NCBI GenBank assembly: GCA_002841765.1
Contig: PHAV01000001.1
Coordinates: 1-64,000, forward strand
Direction: 5' to 3'
Source of the DNA: Deltaproteobacteria bacterium HGW-Deltaproteobacteria-4
GTDB taxonomy: Bacteria > Desulfobacterota > Desulfuromonadia > Desulfuromonadales > UBA2197
DNA: 64,000 nucleotides
Shown here: in pieces, positions 30,598 through 40,291 of the stretch
How the letters are laid out: each line of letters starts with the position of its first letter
Position numbering within the stretch: position 1 is the stretch's first letter
Program-made: the position numbers and the translations under genes
The notes under the pieces: generated by a model
The model's database searches: none
What the model saw: only the letters and a program-made list of their open reading frames with translations
What the model was told of the DNA's origin: nothing

Positions 30598-31893
30598 ATG
30601 ACTGCCGACCTACAAACCCTGCGCATCGATGGCATCTACCGCCAGAATGACAACAATGACCTGATGCTGCGGATCAAGATCCCCGGCGGATTGTTGAGCC
30701 CGGTGCAGGCTGAGGCGATTGCCGCGCTCAGCGAACGTTTCAGTAACCATCTCCTCCATCTCACCAGTCGCGGTAGTATTGAGCTGCACTGGCTGCGGCC
30801 GGAGAGCGTCGAAGAGGTGGGACGGCAGCTGGCAGCGGTCGGCCTCACCAGCCGCGGCGCCTGTGGCGGCGCGGTGCGCGGCATCTCCTGCAGCACGACC
30901 GTGGCCCCCGGCTTCAGCATCACGCAAGGGTTGGCGCGGCGGCTGCACCGGCACTTTAGCGGCAACCCCCACTTTGAAGGGTTGCCGAAGAAGTTCAAGA
31001 TCAGCGTCGATGCCGGATATAGCGGCGCCCGTCACCTGATTCAGGATGCCGGCATTGTCCATGTCGCGACAACGGAAGCAGGCGAGCTCTATGACCTCTG
31101 GGTCGCCGGCGGCCTCGGCCGCGAGCCGCAACCGGCCTTCCTTTTTGCCCGGCAACTGAGTGAAGGACAACTGCTGGCGCACCTTGAAGCGATTATTCAC
31201 CTCTACCGTCAGCACACCCCGGCGGGCAAGCGCCTTAAGCATCTGCTTCGCGACATCGGCGAAGAGAGTTTTCGTGAACTTCTGGCATTGGAGGCGATCT
31301 CCGAGGTGGCGCTGCAACCGAGTCGCGGCCTCGGCTGCAACCTCAAGATCGAAGCGGAAGAGAGTGTGATCGAAGCGCGGATCTTTGCCGGACAGGTCTC
31401 GAGCAGTGATTTTCGTCATCTTGCCGAGCTGGCACGGCGCTACGGAAACGAACAGCTTCTGGTTACCGCCGATCAGAATTTCCTACTCTTCCCGGCCGGG
31501 CACAGCGCCGCCATGCGCCTGCGCCAGGAATTGGCACAGCTCGGTTTTGCCGGTGAGCGCCGTGACGAACAGGTCAATTTCCGCATCTGTCCCGGCAACC
31601 ACGAATGCCGGATGGGGCTGGCGCCGACTCGTGTCATTGCCCGGGAAATACTCGATGGCCTCCCCAACGCCGGCCTGGGGCTGACCTACGCCATTAGCGG
31701 TTGTTCCAACAGCTGCAGCCAGCCGCAACTGGCCGATGTCGGCATCATCACCACGGCTCTGCGTGCAAGCGGAGAGGGAGAACGCCAACCGCGTTTTGCC
31801 CTGTATCGCCGTCACGGCGCGAGCTTTGGAACCGTCATTGCGGCGGATCTGACAGCAGAAGAATTATTAGCGCAACTCTCCCGGATCGTCTGA
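30598..31893 (+). CDS. Siroheme/4Fe-4S nitrite or sulfite reductase-like protein
   Basis: 431 residues, shorter than CysI-type sulfite reductase (about 570) and closer to the single-module NirA/CobG group. Both cluster motifs are intact: CPGNHEC (Cys-x5-Cys) and CSNSC (Cys-x3-Cys), which ligate the 4Fe-4S cluster bridged to siroheme. HLTSRGSIELHWL is the typical ferredoxin-like half-domain motif. cysK follows 30 bases later, so reduction of sulfite to sulfide for cysteine synthesis is the best guess; nitrite reduction or a CobG-like role cannot be excluded. Confidence 0.8.
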   Translation: MTADLQTLRIDGIYRQNDNNDLMLRIKIPGGLLSPVQAEAIAALSERFSNHLLHLTSRGSIELHWLRPESVEEVGRQLAAVGLTSRGACGGAVRGISCSTTVAPGFSITQGLARRLHRHFSGNPHFEGLPKKFKISVDAGYSGARHLIQDAGIVHVATTEAGELYDLWVAGGLGREPQPAFLFARQLSEGQLLAHLEAIIHLYRQHTPAGKRLKHLLRDIGEESFRELLALEAISEVALQPSRGLGCNLKIEAEESVIEARIFAGQVSSSDFRHLAELARRYGNEQLLVTADQNFLLFPAGHSAAMRLRQELAQLGFAGERRDEQVNFRICPGNHECRMGLAPTRVIAREILDGLPNAGLGLTYAISGCSNSCSQPQLADVGIITTALRASGEGERQPRFALYRRHGASFGTVIAADLTAEELLAQLSRIV

Positions 31894-31923
31894 TCCTCAA
31901 CCATTCTCTAAAAGGAGCGTCCC

Positions 31924-32877
31924 ATGGCTAACATCTTTAGCGACAACTCCCTCACTATCGGCCGGACCCCGCTGGTCCAACTCAACCGCGTTGCCCCGGC
32001 CGGAACGCGCATACTCGGCAAGATCGAAGGCCGCAACCCCGCTTATTCTGTCAAGTGCCGCATCGGTGCGGCGATGATTTGGGATGCCGAACAGAAGGGA
32101 TTACTGAAGCCCGGCGTTGAGATCGTCGAGCCGACCAGCGGCAACACCGGTATTGCCCTCGCCTTTGTCGCCGCCGCGCGCGGTATCCCCGTTACCCTGA
32201 CTATGCCCGAGACGATGAGCCTGGAGCGGCGCAAGGTGTTGAAGGCTTTCGGTGCCAATCTCGTTCTCACCCCCGGCGCCAAGGGAATGGGGGGGGCGAT
32301 TGCCGAAGCCGAAGCCCTTGCCGCCTCTGATCCGGGTCGTTATCTCTTGCTGCACCAGTTCAAAAATCCGGCGAATCCGGCGATTCACGAAACCACCACC
32401 GGGCCAGAGATCTGGAACGATACCGACGGTGAAGTTGATGTCATCGTCTCCGGAGTCGGCACCGGCGGCACGATCACCGGCATCTCCCGTTATATCAAGA
32501 ATACCCAAGGGAAGAAGATCATCTCGGTGGCGGTCGAACCGGCTGATTCGCCGGTCATCAGCCAACGTCTCGCCGGCCAGGAGATCAAGCCCGGGCCCCA
32601 CAAGATTCAGGGGATCGGCGCCGGCTTCATCCCCGACACCCTTGATCTCACCATGGTCGATCGCGTCGAGCAGGTCAGCAATGATGAAGCGATCGAATTC
32701 GCCCTCCGTCTCGCCAAGGAGGAAGGGATCCTCGTCGGCCTTTCCTGCGGGGCAGCGATGGCAGCCGCAGTACGTATCGCCAAACTCCCGGAGTTTAGCG
32801 GCAAGACCATCGTCGTCATCCTCCCTGATTCGGGGGAGCGTTACCTGTCGAGCGTCCTCTTTGAAGGATTGGCGTAG
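31924..32877 (+). CDS. cysK: Cysteine synthase (O-acetylserine sulfhydrylase)
   Basis: 317 residues. PLP enzyme joining sulfide and O-acetylserine. PLP lysine lies in [11 protein letters not shown], the substrate loop in [11 protein letters not shown], and the phosphate-binding glycine loop in [10 protein letters not shown]. Ribosome site AAAGGAG upstream. Follows the siroheme reductase and is closed by a strong terminator. A CysM-type paralogue is possible but the length and motifs favour CysK. Confidence 0.93.
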   Translation: MANIFSDNSLTIGRTPLVQLNRVAPAGTRILGKIEGRNPAYSVKCRIGAAMIWDAEQKGLLKPGVEIVEPTSGNTGIALAFVAAARGIPVTLTMPETMSLERRKVLKAFGANLVLTPGAKGMGGAIAEAEALAASDPGRYLLLHQFKNPANPAIHETTTGPEIWNDTDGEVDVIVSGVGTGGTITGISRYIKNTQGKKIISVAVEPADSPVISQRLAGQEIKPGPHKIQGIGAGFIPDTLDLTMVDRVEQVSNDEAIEFALRLAKEEGILVGLSCGAAMAAAVRIAKLPEFSGKTIVVILPDSGERYLSSVLFEGLA

Positions 32878-32939
32878 GATTATGCCCAGAGTTTGATTTG
32901 TTCGGCAGTTCCCTCCGGCACGGGAATTGTAGCCATTCT

Positions 32940-32976
32940 GCGGGCGACCTGTTAATAGGTCGCCCGCTTCGTTTGG
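32940..32976 (+). terminator. Rho-independent terminator after cysK
   Basis: GCGGGCGACCT-GTTAAT-AGGTCGCCCGC, followed by TTCGTTT. Eleven-base perfect stem. Confidence 0.8.
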
Positions 32977-33010
32977 CGAACCGGGAGACCACCGGCTGAG
33001 GGCAGGGCGT

Positions 33011-35578
33011 ATGACCATTGATGTTGCGGAATTGCGGGGGATTCGCTTGCTGTCCGGACTGGCGGAGGACGAACTGGCGCGGTTGGCGTCGCGCTTGACG
33101 CAATGCGACTTTTTGTCCCGACAGGTCATTTTGTCTCGGGTGACAGTGCCGGAGGCGATCTACTTCATCCTGGCCGGCACGGTGCGGGTCGAGCTGCAAG
33201 AGGAGCACGGCCAGATCTTCAACCTCGTTGAACTCGGGCCGGGGGAGGTCTTTGGCGAGCGCTCGCTCCTCACCGGCGAACCACGCACCGCCGATGTCCG
33301 GGCCTTGAGCGAGGTGCGCGCTGCGCGGCTGGGGCGGCAGGATTTCGAGGCGCTCCTCCCCGAGTGCCCCCGGCTCTACGCCAACCTCTGCCGCGACTTT
33401 GCCCGCCAGCTCGGCACCTGGGCGCAGCGCCATCAGCGCGACGAGCGGGAAAACCGCGAAGTGTTGGCCAACGTCATTGGCTGGCAGCTGATCCCCGAGT
33501 TCGGCTCCTTTCCCGGCAGCTCTCCCTGGGTACGCCAGCTCAATGCCCGACTTGCCGCCCTCGGCAATGCGGCGAATCATGTGCTGATCCTCGGCGAACG
33601 CGGCACCTGGAAGGATCTGGCGGCCCGCCTTATCCACTTTCACGGCGCCCCCGGCCGGCCGATCCTCTTTCTCGACTGCGCCACGCCGCCGCTGCTGCGC
33701 GCAGTCCCGGTCGGCGCCAGCGTCGCTCCAGATGCTCTCCATCTCGAACTCGCCCAGGAATCGGCCCTCTTCGGCCACGCCCCGGACAGCACCCTCTCGG
33801 CCCGCCGGGCACGACGCGGCATGCTCGAACTTGCCGCCGGCGGCGAGATGATTCTGCGCAATGTCGATTGTCTGACTCTCGGCGTGCAGGCCGCCCTCCT
33901 GGGCTTCCTCGATTCCGGTCGTTTTCGTCGACACGGCGAAGTAGAGTGGCGCCTGGCACGGGTGCGGATCATCGCTACTTGCGGCGAGTTGCTTGGGGAG
34001 AAGGTCGCGCGCCACGAATTTCTTGCCGGCCTCCAGGAAAAGCTGCAAGGAGAAGTGGTCGAGCTGCTGCCGCTGCGCGAACGGCAGAAAGACATTCCGG
34101 TGATCGCCCGCAGCCTCTTGCAGTCTCTCAACGCCAAACATCATAAAGGGGTGAAGCGCTTTTCTCAGGAAGCGCTCAACCGCCTGGTCGGCCACGACTG
34201 GCCCCTCAACTGCAGTGAACTTTATCAGGTGTTGAGCCGCGCTGTGGTGGTCTGCGCCAGCGACGAGATCACCGCCGAACAGATCTTTTTGTCGGGGCAG
34301 AGTAGTAACGAAGGGCGCTTCAATCTCCTCACCCTGCCGGCGATCGAGCGCCTCGCCCGCCGTCCCGATTTCCCCGGTCTGCTGCGGCGCGGGACGATTC
34401 CGCTCCTCCTTGCCGTCATCCTTTATACCCTCTTTGGCCCCTCCTATAACAATCTCGCCAATCTCGCGGTCTGGACAGTGTGGTGGCCGCTGCTGCTGGT
34501 CACCGCGTTTTTCGGTGCGCGCAGCTGGTGCAGCTTCTGTCCCCTCGAAGGGCTCAGCGCCGCCATTGGCGCCACTCGCTCTGTTCGCCACGATCCGGCG
34601 GGCTTGCTGCGGCGCTGCGGACCTTCCCTGAGTCTGGCGGCGCTGGCGATGATCCTGCTGCTGGAGCAGGCGAGCGGCATGTTTTCCTGGGCCCTCGCCA
34701 CCGGCCTCCTCCTGACCTGGCTGCTCGTTGCCACGGTGACGGCGGATCTGCTCCTGGGGCGGCGCGGCTGGTGCAAGTACCTTTGTCCCCTCGGGCGGGT
34801 GGTCAGTCTGGTGGCGCGAATTTCCTTACTGGAGATGCGCAGCACTCCGCACGTCTGCGTCAGTCGCTGCCGGGTCGATGATTGCATCAAAGAGAAGGCT
34901 TGTCCGATGGGGCTCCATCCCAGCGGCATCGATAATTCGGATCACTGCATCCTCTGCCTCGATTGCGTGCGCCACTGCCCGCATCACTCGATGCAGCTCG
35001 ATCTGCGCAATCCAGCCAGCGGCCTCTTCAGCCAGACGCGCCGCAGCTTTGCCGAGGCCCTCTTCAGCGTCATCTTTGCCGGGGTGGTCCTCGCCGCCAA
35101 GGGGACGCCCCTCCTCGTCGGCCGGCAAGGGGAGGTCTTTCCGACCGTGCGCTGGAGTCCCGCTGAAGTCGGGCTATCCCTCACCATCGTCGCCGCCTAC
35201 TTCGCCCTTGCCATGCTTGCCTCACTCGGTCGGCGCGGCCGTTGGCGTGTCACCTTCACTCTCTGCGGCTTTGCCTATCTTCCCTTGGCTATGACCGGAA
35301 TCTTTGTCATCTATCTGCGCGCCCTGGCCGAAGGGGGCGCGCAGATCGTACCTCTCTTCTTCACTGCCCTCGGTCTTGCCGGTGGCCTCGATCTGCCCCG
35401 CCTTACCCCCGAACTCGGCACACTGCGTCTGTTGATCCCGCCCCTCCTCCTCGGGTCGGCCGCGATCTCTTGGGTGGTCCTTGGCCGCTTGCGGCAGTAC
35501 AACTTGAGTCGCACCGTGCTGTCCTGCCATCGGGCGCTGGTGGTTTTGACGGCGATCGGTTTTTTGTGGGTCCTGTAA
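33011..35578 (+). CDS. Fusion: cyclic-nucleotide-binding domain + degenerate sigma-54 AAA+ domain + membrane polyferredoxin
   Basis: 855 residues in three parts. Residues 1-120 are a CRP-type cyclic-nucleotide-binding fold (GTVRVELQEEHG..LGPGEVFGERSLL). Residues 150-430 align in order with NtrC-type AAA+ domains, but Walker A is degenerate (GERGTWKDLAAR), GAFTGA is replaced (FGHAPDSTLSARRARRG) and Walker B has lost its acidic pair (MILRNVD), while LPLRERQKDIP is kept. From 445 on are membrane helices and iron-sulfur motifs of the NapH/CcoG type: CSFCP (C507, C510), CKYLCP (C588, C592), C616-C620-C625-C631-P, and CILCLDCVRHCP (C646-C656). No DNA-binding helix-turn-helix is visible. Likely a membrane electron-transfer protein with a ligand-sensing and ATPase-like regulatory head. 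Confidence 0.8.
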   Translation: MTIDVAELRGIRLLSGLAEDELARLASRLTQCDFLSRQVILSRVTVPEAIYFILAGTVRVELQEEHGQIFNLVELGPGEVFGERSLLTGEPRTADVRALSEVRAARLGRQDFEALLPECPRLYANLCRDFARQLGTWAQRHQRDERENREVLANVIGWQLIPEFGSFPGSSPWVRQLNARLAALGNAANHVLILGERGTWKDLAARLIHFHGAPGRPILFLDCATPPLLRAVPVGASVAPDALHLELAQESALFGHAPDSTLSARRARRGMLELAAGGEMILRNVDCLTLGVQAALLGFLDSGRFRRHGEVEWRLARVRIIATCGELLGEKVARHEFLAGLQEKLQGEVVELLPLRERQKDIPVIARSLLQSLNAKHHKGVKRFSQEALNRLVGHDWPLNCSELYQVLSRAVVVCASDEITAEQIFLSGQSSNEGRFNLLTLPAIERLARRPDFPGLLRRGTIPLLLAVILYTLFGPSYNNLANLAVWTVWWPLLLVTAFFGARSWCSFCPLEGLSAAIGATRSVRHDPAGLLRRCGPSLSLAALAMILLLEQASGMFSWALATGLLLTWLLVATVTADLLLGRRGWCKYLCPLGRVVSLVARISLLEMRSTPHVCVSRCRVDDCIKEKACPMGLHPSGIDNSDHCILCLDCVRHCPHHSMQLDLRNPASGLFSQTRRSFAEALFSVIFAGVVLAAKGTPLLVGRQGEVFPTVRWSPAEVGLSLTIVAAYFALAMLASLGRRGRWRVTFTLCGFAYLPLAMTGIFVIYLRALAEGGAQIVPLFFTALGLAGGLDLPRLTPELGTLRLLIPPLLLGSAAISWVVLGRLRQYNLSRTVLSCHRALVVLTAIGFLWVL

Positions 35579-35596
35579 CTTTGAGAGGAAAAGGAG

Positions 35597-35626
35597 TTGA
35601 CATGGCGTCGGCTCCTCTGCTATTTT
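35597..35626 (+). promoter_or_regulatory. Promoter of the Rrf2 gene
   Basis: TTGACA (35597-35602), 18-base spacer, TATTTT (35621-35626); start predicted near 35633, directly before the putative regulator site. Confidence 0.5.
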
Positions 35627-35635
35627 TTGTTAAAG

Positions 35636-35651
35636 TCTATAAAATCGATAG
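35636..35651 (+). promoter_or_regulatory. Putative Rrf2 operator, copy 1
   Basis: TCTA-N3-AATCGATAG (35636-35639 and 35643-35651), six bases before the Rrf2 start and overlapping its ribosome site. The same motif with identical spacing occurs before sbp. Confidence 0.5.
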
Positions 35652-35656
35652 GATTT

Positions 35657-36118
35657 ATGATATCAAAAAAGACCAAATACGGCTTGCAGGCTGTCCTCGC
35701 TCTGGCCCGTTCCTATGGAGAGGGCCCGGTTCTCATTGCCGATCTCGCCGAGCAGGAACGTATTCCCCGGAAATTTCTGGAAGCAATACTGTTGCAACTC
35801 AAGAATGTCGGGGTCCTGTCGAGCCGGAAAGGGAAGGGCGGCGGTTATACGTTAGGGAAGCAGCCAAGTGAAATCAGTGCTGGCCAGATTGTCCGCATCC
35901 TTGACGGACCGCTGGCGCCGGTCGAGTGTGTGAGCGTCACCGCTTATCGTCCCTGTACTGAATGCCGCGATGAAAGTACCTGCGGCATTCATCTTGTGAT
36001 GAAGGATGTGCGCGATGCGATTGCCGATATTCTCGATCATACCTCTCTGGCAGATATGGTGAAGCGTTCCGAAGAGGTCGCGCGCCAGCAAAAGAGTGTG
36101 GTCGATTTTCAGATTTAA
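35657..36118 (+). CDS. Rrf2-family transcriptional regulator (CymR/IscR-like)
   Basis: 153 residues from ATG 35657. The winged helix-turn-helix begins MISKKTKYGLQAVLALA and includes the KGKGGGYTL wing of the family. Cysteines C91, C100, C103 and C109 (PCTECRDESTC) fall in the region that holds the Fe-S ligands in IscR-like members, so cluster or redox sensing is possible. It lies directly before the sulfate transporter operon and shares an operator-like motif with it, which suggests a cysteine/sulfate regulator; the exact effector is unknown. Confidence 0.88.
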   Translation: MISKKTKYGLQAVLALARSYGEGPVLIADLAEQERIPRKFLEAILLQLKNVGVLSSRKGKGGGYTLGKQPSEISAGQIVRILDGPLAPVECVSVTAYRPCTECRDESTCGIHLVMKDVRDAIADILDHTSLADMVKRSEEVARQQKSVVDFQI

Positions 36119-36144
36119 CACGGACAGATTTTTTTCTTTATAAA

Positions 36145-36160
36145 TCTACTTAATCGATAG
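36145..36160 (+). promoter_or_regulatory. Putative Rrf2 operator, copy 2 (upstream of sbp)
   Basis: TCTA-N3-AATCGATAG (36145-36148 and 36152-36160), 23 bases before the sbp start; identical in core and spacing to copy 1. The TAGAAT at its 3' end could serve as a -10 element. Confidence 0.5.
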
Positions 36161-36183
36161 AATAAAAAGAAAGTGAGCCGATC

Positions 36184-37191
36184 ATGGAGAGAAAGAGTCT
36201 GGTTTTAGTTGTTCTGGTCCTGTTGCTGGCAGCGTTCCATGTGCAGGCGGCGGAGGTCACCCTCCTCAATGTCTCCTACGATCCGACCCGTGAGCTCTAC
36301 AGCGAGTTCAATGCCGCCTTTGCCAAGGAGTGGCAGAAGCAAAGTGGCGACAAGGTCAGCTTCCGGCAGTCGCACGGCGGCTCGGGGAAGCAGGCGCGTG
36401 GCGTCATTGATGGTCTCGAAGCCGATGTTGTCACCCTTGCCTTGGCCGGCGATATCGACGCCATTGCCGAGAAAGCCAAGCTCCTCCCCGTCGATTGGCA
36501 GCAGCGTCTCCCCTACAACAGCGCTCCTTACACCTCGGCCATCGTCTTTCTCGTGCGCAAAGGGAATCCCAAGGGGATAAAGGACTGGAACGACCTGGTC
36601 AAGCCCGGCGTCACGGTGATTACCCCCAACCCCAAGACCTCGGGCGGGGCGCGCTGGAACTACCTAGCTGCCTGGGGGTATGCCCTCAAGCAGAACAACG
36701 GGGATGAAGCCAAGGCCCGCGCCTTTATCACTGCCCTCTTCAAGAATGTGCCGGTCCTCGATTCCGGGGCCCGCGGCGCCACCACCACCTTTGTCCAGCG
36801 CGGTCTCGGCGATGTCTTCCTTTCTTGGGAGAACGAAGCCTTCCTCGCTCTTAAAGAGTTTGGTGCCGACAAGTTCGAGATCGTTTCTCCCCCCCTCTCC
36901 ATCCTCGCCGAACCGTCGGTGGCGCTCGTCGACAAGGTTGCCGACAAGCACGGCACCCGCAAGGTCGCCGAGGCCTACTTGCATTACCTCTACTCGCCGC
37001 AGGGGCAGGAGATTGCCGCCCGCAACTTCTATCGGCCGCGCCTTCCGGAAGTGGCCAGGAAGTACGAAAAACAGTTCCCAATCATGCAGCTCCTCACTAT
37101 CGACAAGGATTTCGGCGGCTGGAAGCAGGCGCAGCAGAAGCACTTTGCCGACGGCGGCATCTTCGACCAGATCTACCAGCCGGGGCGTTAA
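36184..37191 (+). CDS. sbp: Sulfate ABC transporter substrate-binding protein
   Basis: 335 residues with a signal peptide ending in HVQAA. Periplasmic sulfate (or thiosulfate) binder. Family motifs: [42 protein letters not shown], and [18 protein letters not shown]. First gene of sbp-cysT-cysW-cysA. Confidence 0.93.
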   Translation: MERKSLVLVVLVLLLAAFHVQAAEVTLLNVSYDPTRELYSEFNAAFAKEWQKQSGDKVSFRQSHGGSGKQARGVIDGLEADVVTLALAGDIDAIAEKAKLLPVDWQQRLPYNSAPYTSAIVFLVRKGNPKGIKDWNDLVKPGVTVITPNPKTSGGARWNYLAAWGYALKQNNGDEAKARAFITALFKNVPVLDSGARGATTTFVQRGLGDVFLSWENEAFLALKEFGADKFEIVSPPLSILAEPSVALVDKVADKHGTRKVAEAYLHYLYSPQGQEIAARNFYRPRLPEVARKYEKQFPIMQLLTIDKDFGGWKQAQQKHFADGGIFDQIYQPGR

Positions 37192-37210
37192 TTCCCGTAA
37201 GGATTGCAAT

Positions 37211-38053
37211 ATGAAATGGCCGCAACTCAAACAAGCGAGCGTCATCCCCGGCTTCGGCCTGACCCTCGGCTATACGGTCTTTTACCTGTGCCTGATCGTC
37301 CTCCTGCCGATCTCCGCCCTCTTTCTCAAGACCGCGACCCTCGGCTGGGGAGAGTTCTGGGCGATCGTCAGCAACCCGCGGGTGGTGGCCTCCTATCGTC
37401 TCACCTTTGGCGCGTCGCTGGTCGGCGCCCTGATCAATGCCTTCTTCGGCTTTATCGTCGCCTGGACGCTGGTGCGCTATTCCTTCCCCGGCAAGAAGAT
37501 CATCGATGCCCTCGTCGATCTCCCCTTTGCCCTGCCGACCGCGGTCTCCGGCATCGCGCTGACGGCGATCTATTCCTCGAATGGCTGGGTCGGCCGCTAT
37601 CTCGAACCGCTCGGCATCAAGGCCGCCTACACCCCGCTCGGCGTGACGATTGCCCTGACCTTCATCGGCCTCCCCTTTGTCGTCCGGACTTTGCAGCCGG
37701 CCCTGGAGGAGCTCGATCCGGCGACGGAAGAAGCGGCGCGTAGCCTCGGGGCGAGTCGGACTCAGACCTTCCTCCGGGTGATTCTGCCGGCGGTCTTCCC
37801 GGCGCTCCTCACCGGATTTGCCCTCTCCTTTGCCCGGGCGCTCGGCGAATACGGCTCGGTCGTTTTCATCTCCGGCAACATGCCAATGTTCACCGAGATC
37901 ACCCCGCTCCTCATCATCGCCAAACTTGAACAATACGACTACGCCGGCGCCACGGCGATTGCCACGGTTATGCTCCTCGCTTCCTTTGCCATCCTCCTCC
38001 TCATCAACTTTTTGCAGTGGTATAGCAGTCACCGCTACCGGACAGGAGCCTGA
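37211..38053 (+). CDS. cysT: Sulfate ABC transporter permease CysT
   Basis: 280 residues from ATG 37211 (AAGGA ribosome site). About six membrane helices; the ABC permease EAA loop reads [35 protein letters not shown] is typical of CysT/CysU. Two bases separate its stop from cysW. Confidence 0.92.
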   Translation: MKWPQLKQASVIPGFGLTLGYTVFYLCLIVLLPISALFLKTATLGWGEFWAIVSNPRVVASYRLTFGASLVGALINAFFGFIVAWTLVRYSFPGKKIIDALVDLPFALPTAVSGIALTAIYSSNGWVGRYLEPLGIKAAYTPLGVTIALTFIGLPFVVRTLQPALEELDPATEEAARSLGASRTQTFLRVILPAVFPALLTGFALSFARALGEYGSVVFISGNMPMFTEITPLLIIAKLEQYDYAGATAIATVMLLASFAILLLINFLQWYSSHRYRTGA

Positions 38054-38055
38054 CC

Positions 38056-38958
38056 ATGGCCGCGACGATTTCAATGCTCAAAGGCGCCAGCAACAGCCCG
38101 GTAGCTCTGGCCAGATCCGAGGAGAACGTCTGGATCAAGCGGGGAATGATCGCTGTGACCTTGCTCTTCCTCGGCTTCTTCCTCTTCCTCCCCTTGGCGG
38201 CGGTCTTCGCGGCGGCGCTGGAGAAGGGTCTGGGTGCTTATTTTGCCAGCTTTAACGATCCCGACGCCCTGGCAGCGATCAAGCTCACCCTGATCGCCGC
38301 CGGTATCGCCGTCCCCCTCAACCTGATCTTCGGTCTTGCTGCTGCCTGGGCGATTGCTAAGTTTAACTTCGCCGGCAAGAGCCTGCTCCTCACCCTCATC
38401 GATCTCCCCTTTGCCGTCTCGCCGGTCATCTCTGGCCTGATCTATGTCCTCCTCTTTGGCTTGCAGGGCTGGTTCGGCCCTTGGCTGGCGGCGCACGATA
38501 TCAAGATCATCTTCGCGGTGCCGGGGATCGTCCTCGCCACGGTCTTTGTCACCTTCCCTTTTGTCGCCCGCGAGCTGATCCCCCTCATGCAGGAGCAGGG
38601 GAGCGATGAAGAGCAGGCGGCCCTTGTCCTCGGTGCCAACGGCTGGCAGACCTTCTGGCGGGTGACCATTCCCAACGTCAAGTGGGCGCTCCTCTACGGC
38701 GTCACCCTCTGTAACGCCCGGGCGATGGGGGAGTTTGGTGCGGTCTCGGTCGTCTCCGGCCATATTCGCGGCATGACCAACACCATTCCTCTCCATGTCG
38801 AGATCCTTTACAACGAATACAACTTTGTCGCCGCCTTTGCCGTCGCCTCCCTCCTCGCCATCCTCGCGCTTCTGACCCTGGTCGCCAAGAGTCTGGTTGA
38901 GTGGAAGGCGCGGCAGGAGATGGCTGCGGCCCTTGCGCCGATCCCGGCAGAGGATTAA
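38056..38958 (+). CDS. cysW: Sulfate ABC transporter permease CysW
   Basis: 300 residues with about six membrane helices. EAA loop [23 protein letters not shown] and [20 protein letters not shown] are CysW-like. Partner of CysT in the membrane channel. cysA starts two bases after its stop. Confidence 0.92.
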   Translation: MAATISMLKGASNSPVALARSEENVWIKRGMIAVTLLFLGFFLFLPLAAVFAAALEKGLGAYFASFNDPDALAAIKLTLIAAGIAVPLNLIFGLAAAWAIAKFNFAGKSLLLTLIDLPFAVSPVISGLIYVLLFGLQGWFGPWLAAHDIKIIFAVPGIVLATVFVTFPFVARELIPLMQEQGSDEEQAALVLGANGWQTFWRVTIPNVKWALLYGVTLCNARAMGEFGAVSVVSGHIRGMTNTIPLHVEILYNEYNFVAAFAVASLLAILALLTLVAKSLVEWKARQEMAAALAPIPAED

Positions 38959-38960
38959 CC

Positions 38961-40031
38961 ATGAGTATCGAAATTCGCAATATTAATAAAACTTTCGGCA
39001 CCTTTGCCGCTCTCAAGGATATAAATCTCATCGTCCCGAGCGGTGAACTTGTCGCTCTTCTTGGTCCCTCCGGCTGCGGCAAGACCACTCTCCTGCGTAT
39101 TATCTCAGGACTGGAGCAGCCCGATCCCGGTAGCGGCGCCATCCTCTTTCACGACGAGGATGTCGCTAGCCAAAGCGTTGCCGACCGCAAGATCGGTTTC
39201 GTCTTTCAGCATTATGCCCTCTTCCGCCACATGTCGGTCTTTGACAATGTTGCTTTTGGTCTGACGGTAAAACCCCGCAAGGAGCGCCCAAGCAAGGCAG
39301 AGATCCGCGAGCAGGTCATAGAGCTACTACGCCTGGTGCAGCTGGAGAGTCAGGCGAACCGTTTCCCCTCGCAACTCTCCGGTGGGCAGCGCCAGCGTGT
39401 CGCCTTAGCCCGGGCCCTCGCGGTCAAGCCGAAAGTCCTCCTCTTGGACGAGCCCTTCGGCGCCCTCGATGCCAAGGTCCGTCAGGAGCTGCGGCGTTGG
39501 CTGCGACGCCTCCACGATGAATTGCACGTCACCAGCGTCTTTGTCACTCACGATCAGGAAGAGGCACTGGAGGTCTCGGATCAAGTGGTGGTGATGAACC
39601 ACGGGCAGATTGAACAGGTCGGGCCGCCGGCCGAGGTCTACGACCGTCCCGCCAATCCTTTCGTGTATCAGTTCCTCGGCAATGTTAATCTCTTCCAGGG
39701 GCGGATCGATGCAGGGCAGGCCAGGATCGACACTGTCGATCGCAGTCAGTCGGAGCAGGAGGTTGTCGCCTATGTCCGCCCCCATGATCTCGACGTCAGC
39801 CGCGAGCGGACCAGTCAGGAAGCGATCGAGACGGTGGTCTGTTATATTCACGCAGCCGGTGGTATGCCGCGTCTGGAGCTGGAGCGGCTCGATAACGGCG
39901 AATCGATTGCCGCCGAGGTTGCGCGCGAGCGTTATCGTGAGCTGGAGCTGCAAGTCGGGGATCATCTTTTTGTCACCCCGCGCAATCTCCGCTTCTTCGT
40001 CGAAGGCGAGCCTTTGGATTATCAGATTTAA
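38961..40031 (+). CDS. cysA: Sulfate ABC transporter ATP-binding protein CysA
   Basis: 356 residues. Walker [13 protein letters not shown], signature [16 protein letters not shown], Walker [12 protein letters not shown], and the H-loop [10 protein letters not shown] are intact. The C-terminal 120 residues form the TOBE-like regulatory domain seen in CysA. Last gene of the sulfate operon. An upstream in-frame stretch lies inside cysW and is not the start. Confidence 0.93.
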   Translation: MSIEIRNINKTFGTFAALKDINLIVPSGELVALLGPSGCGKTTLLRIISGLEQPDPGSGAILFHDEDVASQSVADRKIGFVFQHYALFRHMSVFDNVAFGLTVKPRKERPSKAEIREQVIELLRLVQLESQANRFPSQLSGGQRQRVALARALAVKPKVLLLDEPFGALDAKVRQELRRWLRRLHDELHVTSVFVTHDQEEALEVSDQVVVMNHGQIEQVGPPAEVYDRPANPFVYQFLGNVNLFQGRIDAGQARIDTVDRSQSEQEVVAYVRPHDLDVSRERTSQEAIETVVCYIHAAGGMPRLELERLDNGESIAAEVARERYRELELQVGDHLFVTPRNLRFFVEGEPLDYQI

Positions 40032-40135
40032 GGGTTTCAGCTTTTGTGGTTTTCGACTTCGCTGTTGACTTTATGATCCGGGATGGGTTGCAAAGTGAGA
40101 CGTTTTTTATCTGCTTGATTCGGGTGGCCGGGCGA

Positions 40136-40177
40136 GGCCGCCGCTGGGATCAGTATTGTGCTGACGGGCGCCGTTTT
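40136..40177 (+). terminator. Hairpin related to the one at 22675
   Basis: GCCGCTGGGATCAG-TATTGTG-CTGACGGGCGCC followed by TTTTG. It could end the cysA transcript 105 bases downstream. Compared with 22675-22716, most positions are shared (GCCGC-GGG-TCAG..TGTGCTGA..GG). Confidence 0.45.
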
Positions 40178-40291
40178 GTATTGTAACCTGTAAAGTATGT
40201 CGTTATCGTCCTGTTCAGGATCAGTTTTTGAAATTTCTGTGTAAGGTTAGAAATAAGAAGTAATGCTTTAATATTATAGAGGAGGTTAGTC

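Noticed and set aside
32816-34591. 591-codon minus-strand frame opposite the polyferredoxin fusion
   Set aside because: The plus strand has ordered domains and cysteine motifs; the minus frame has none.
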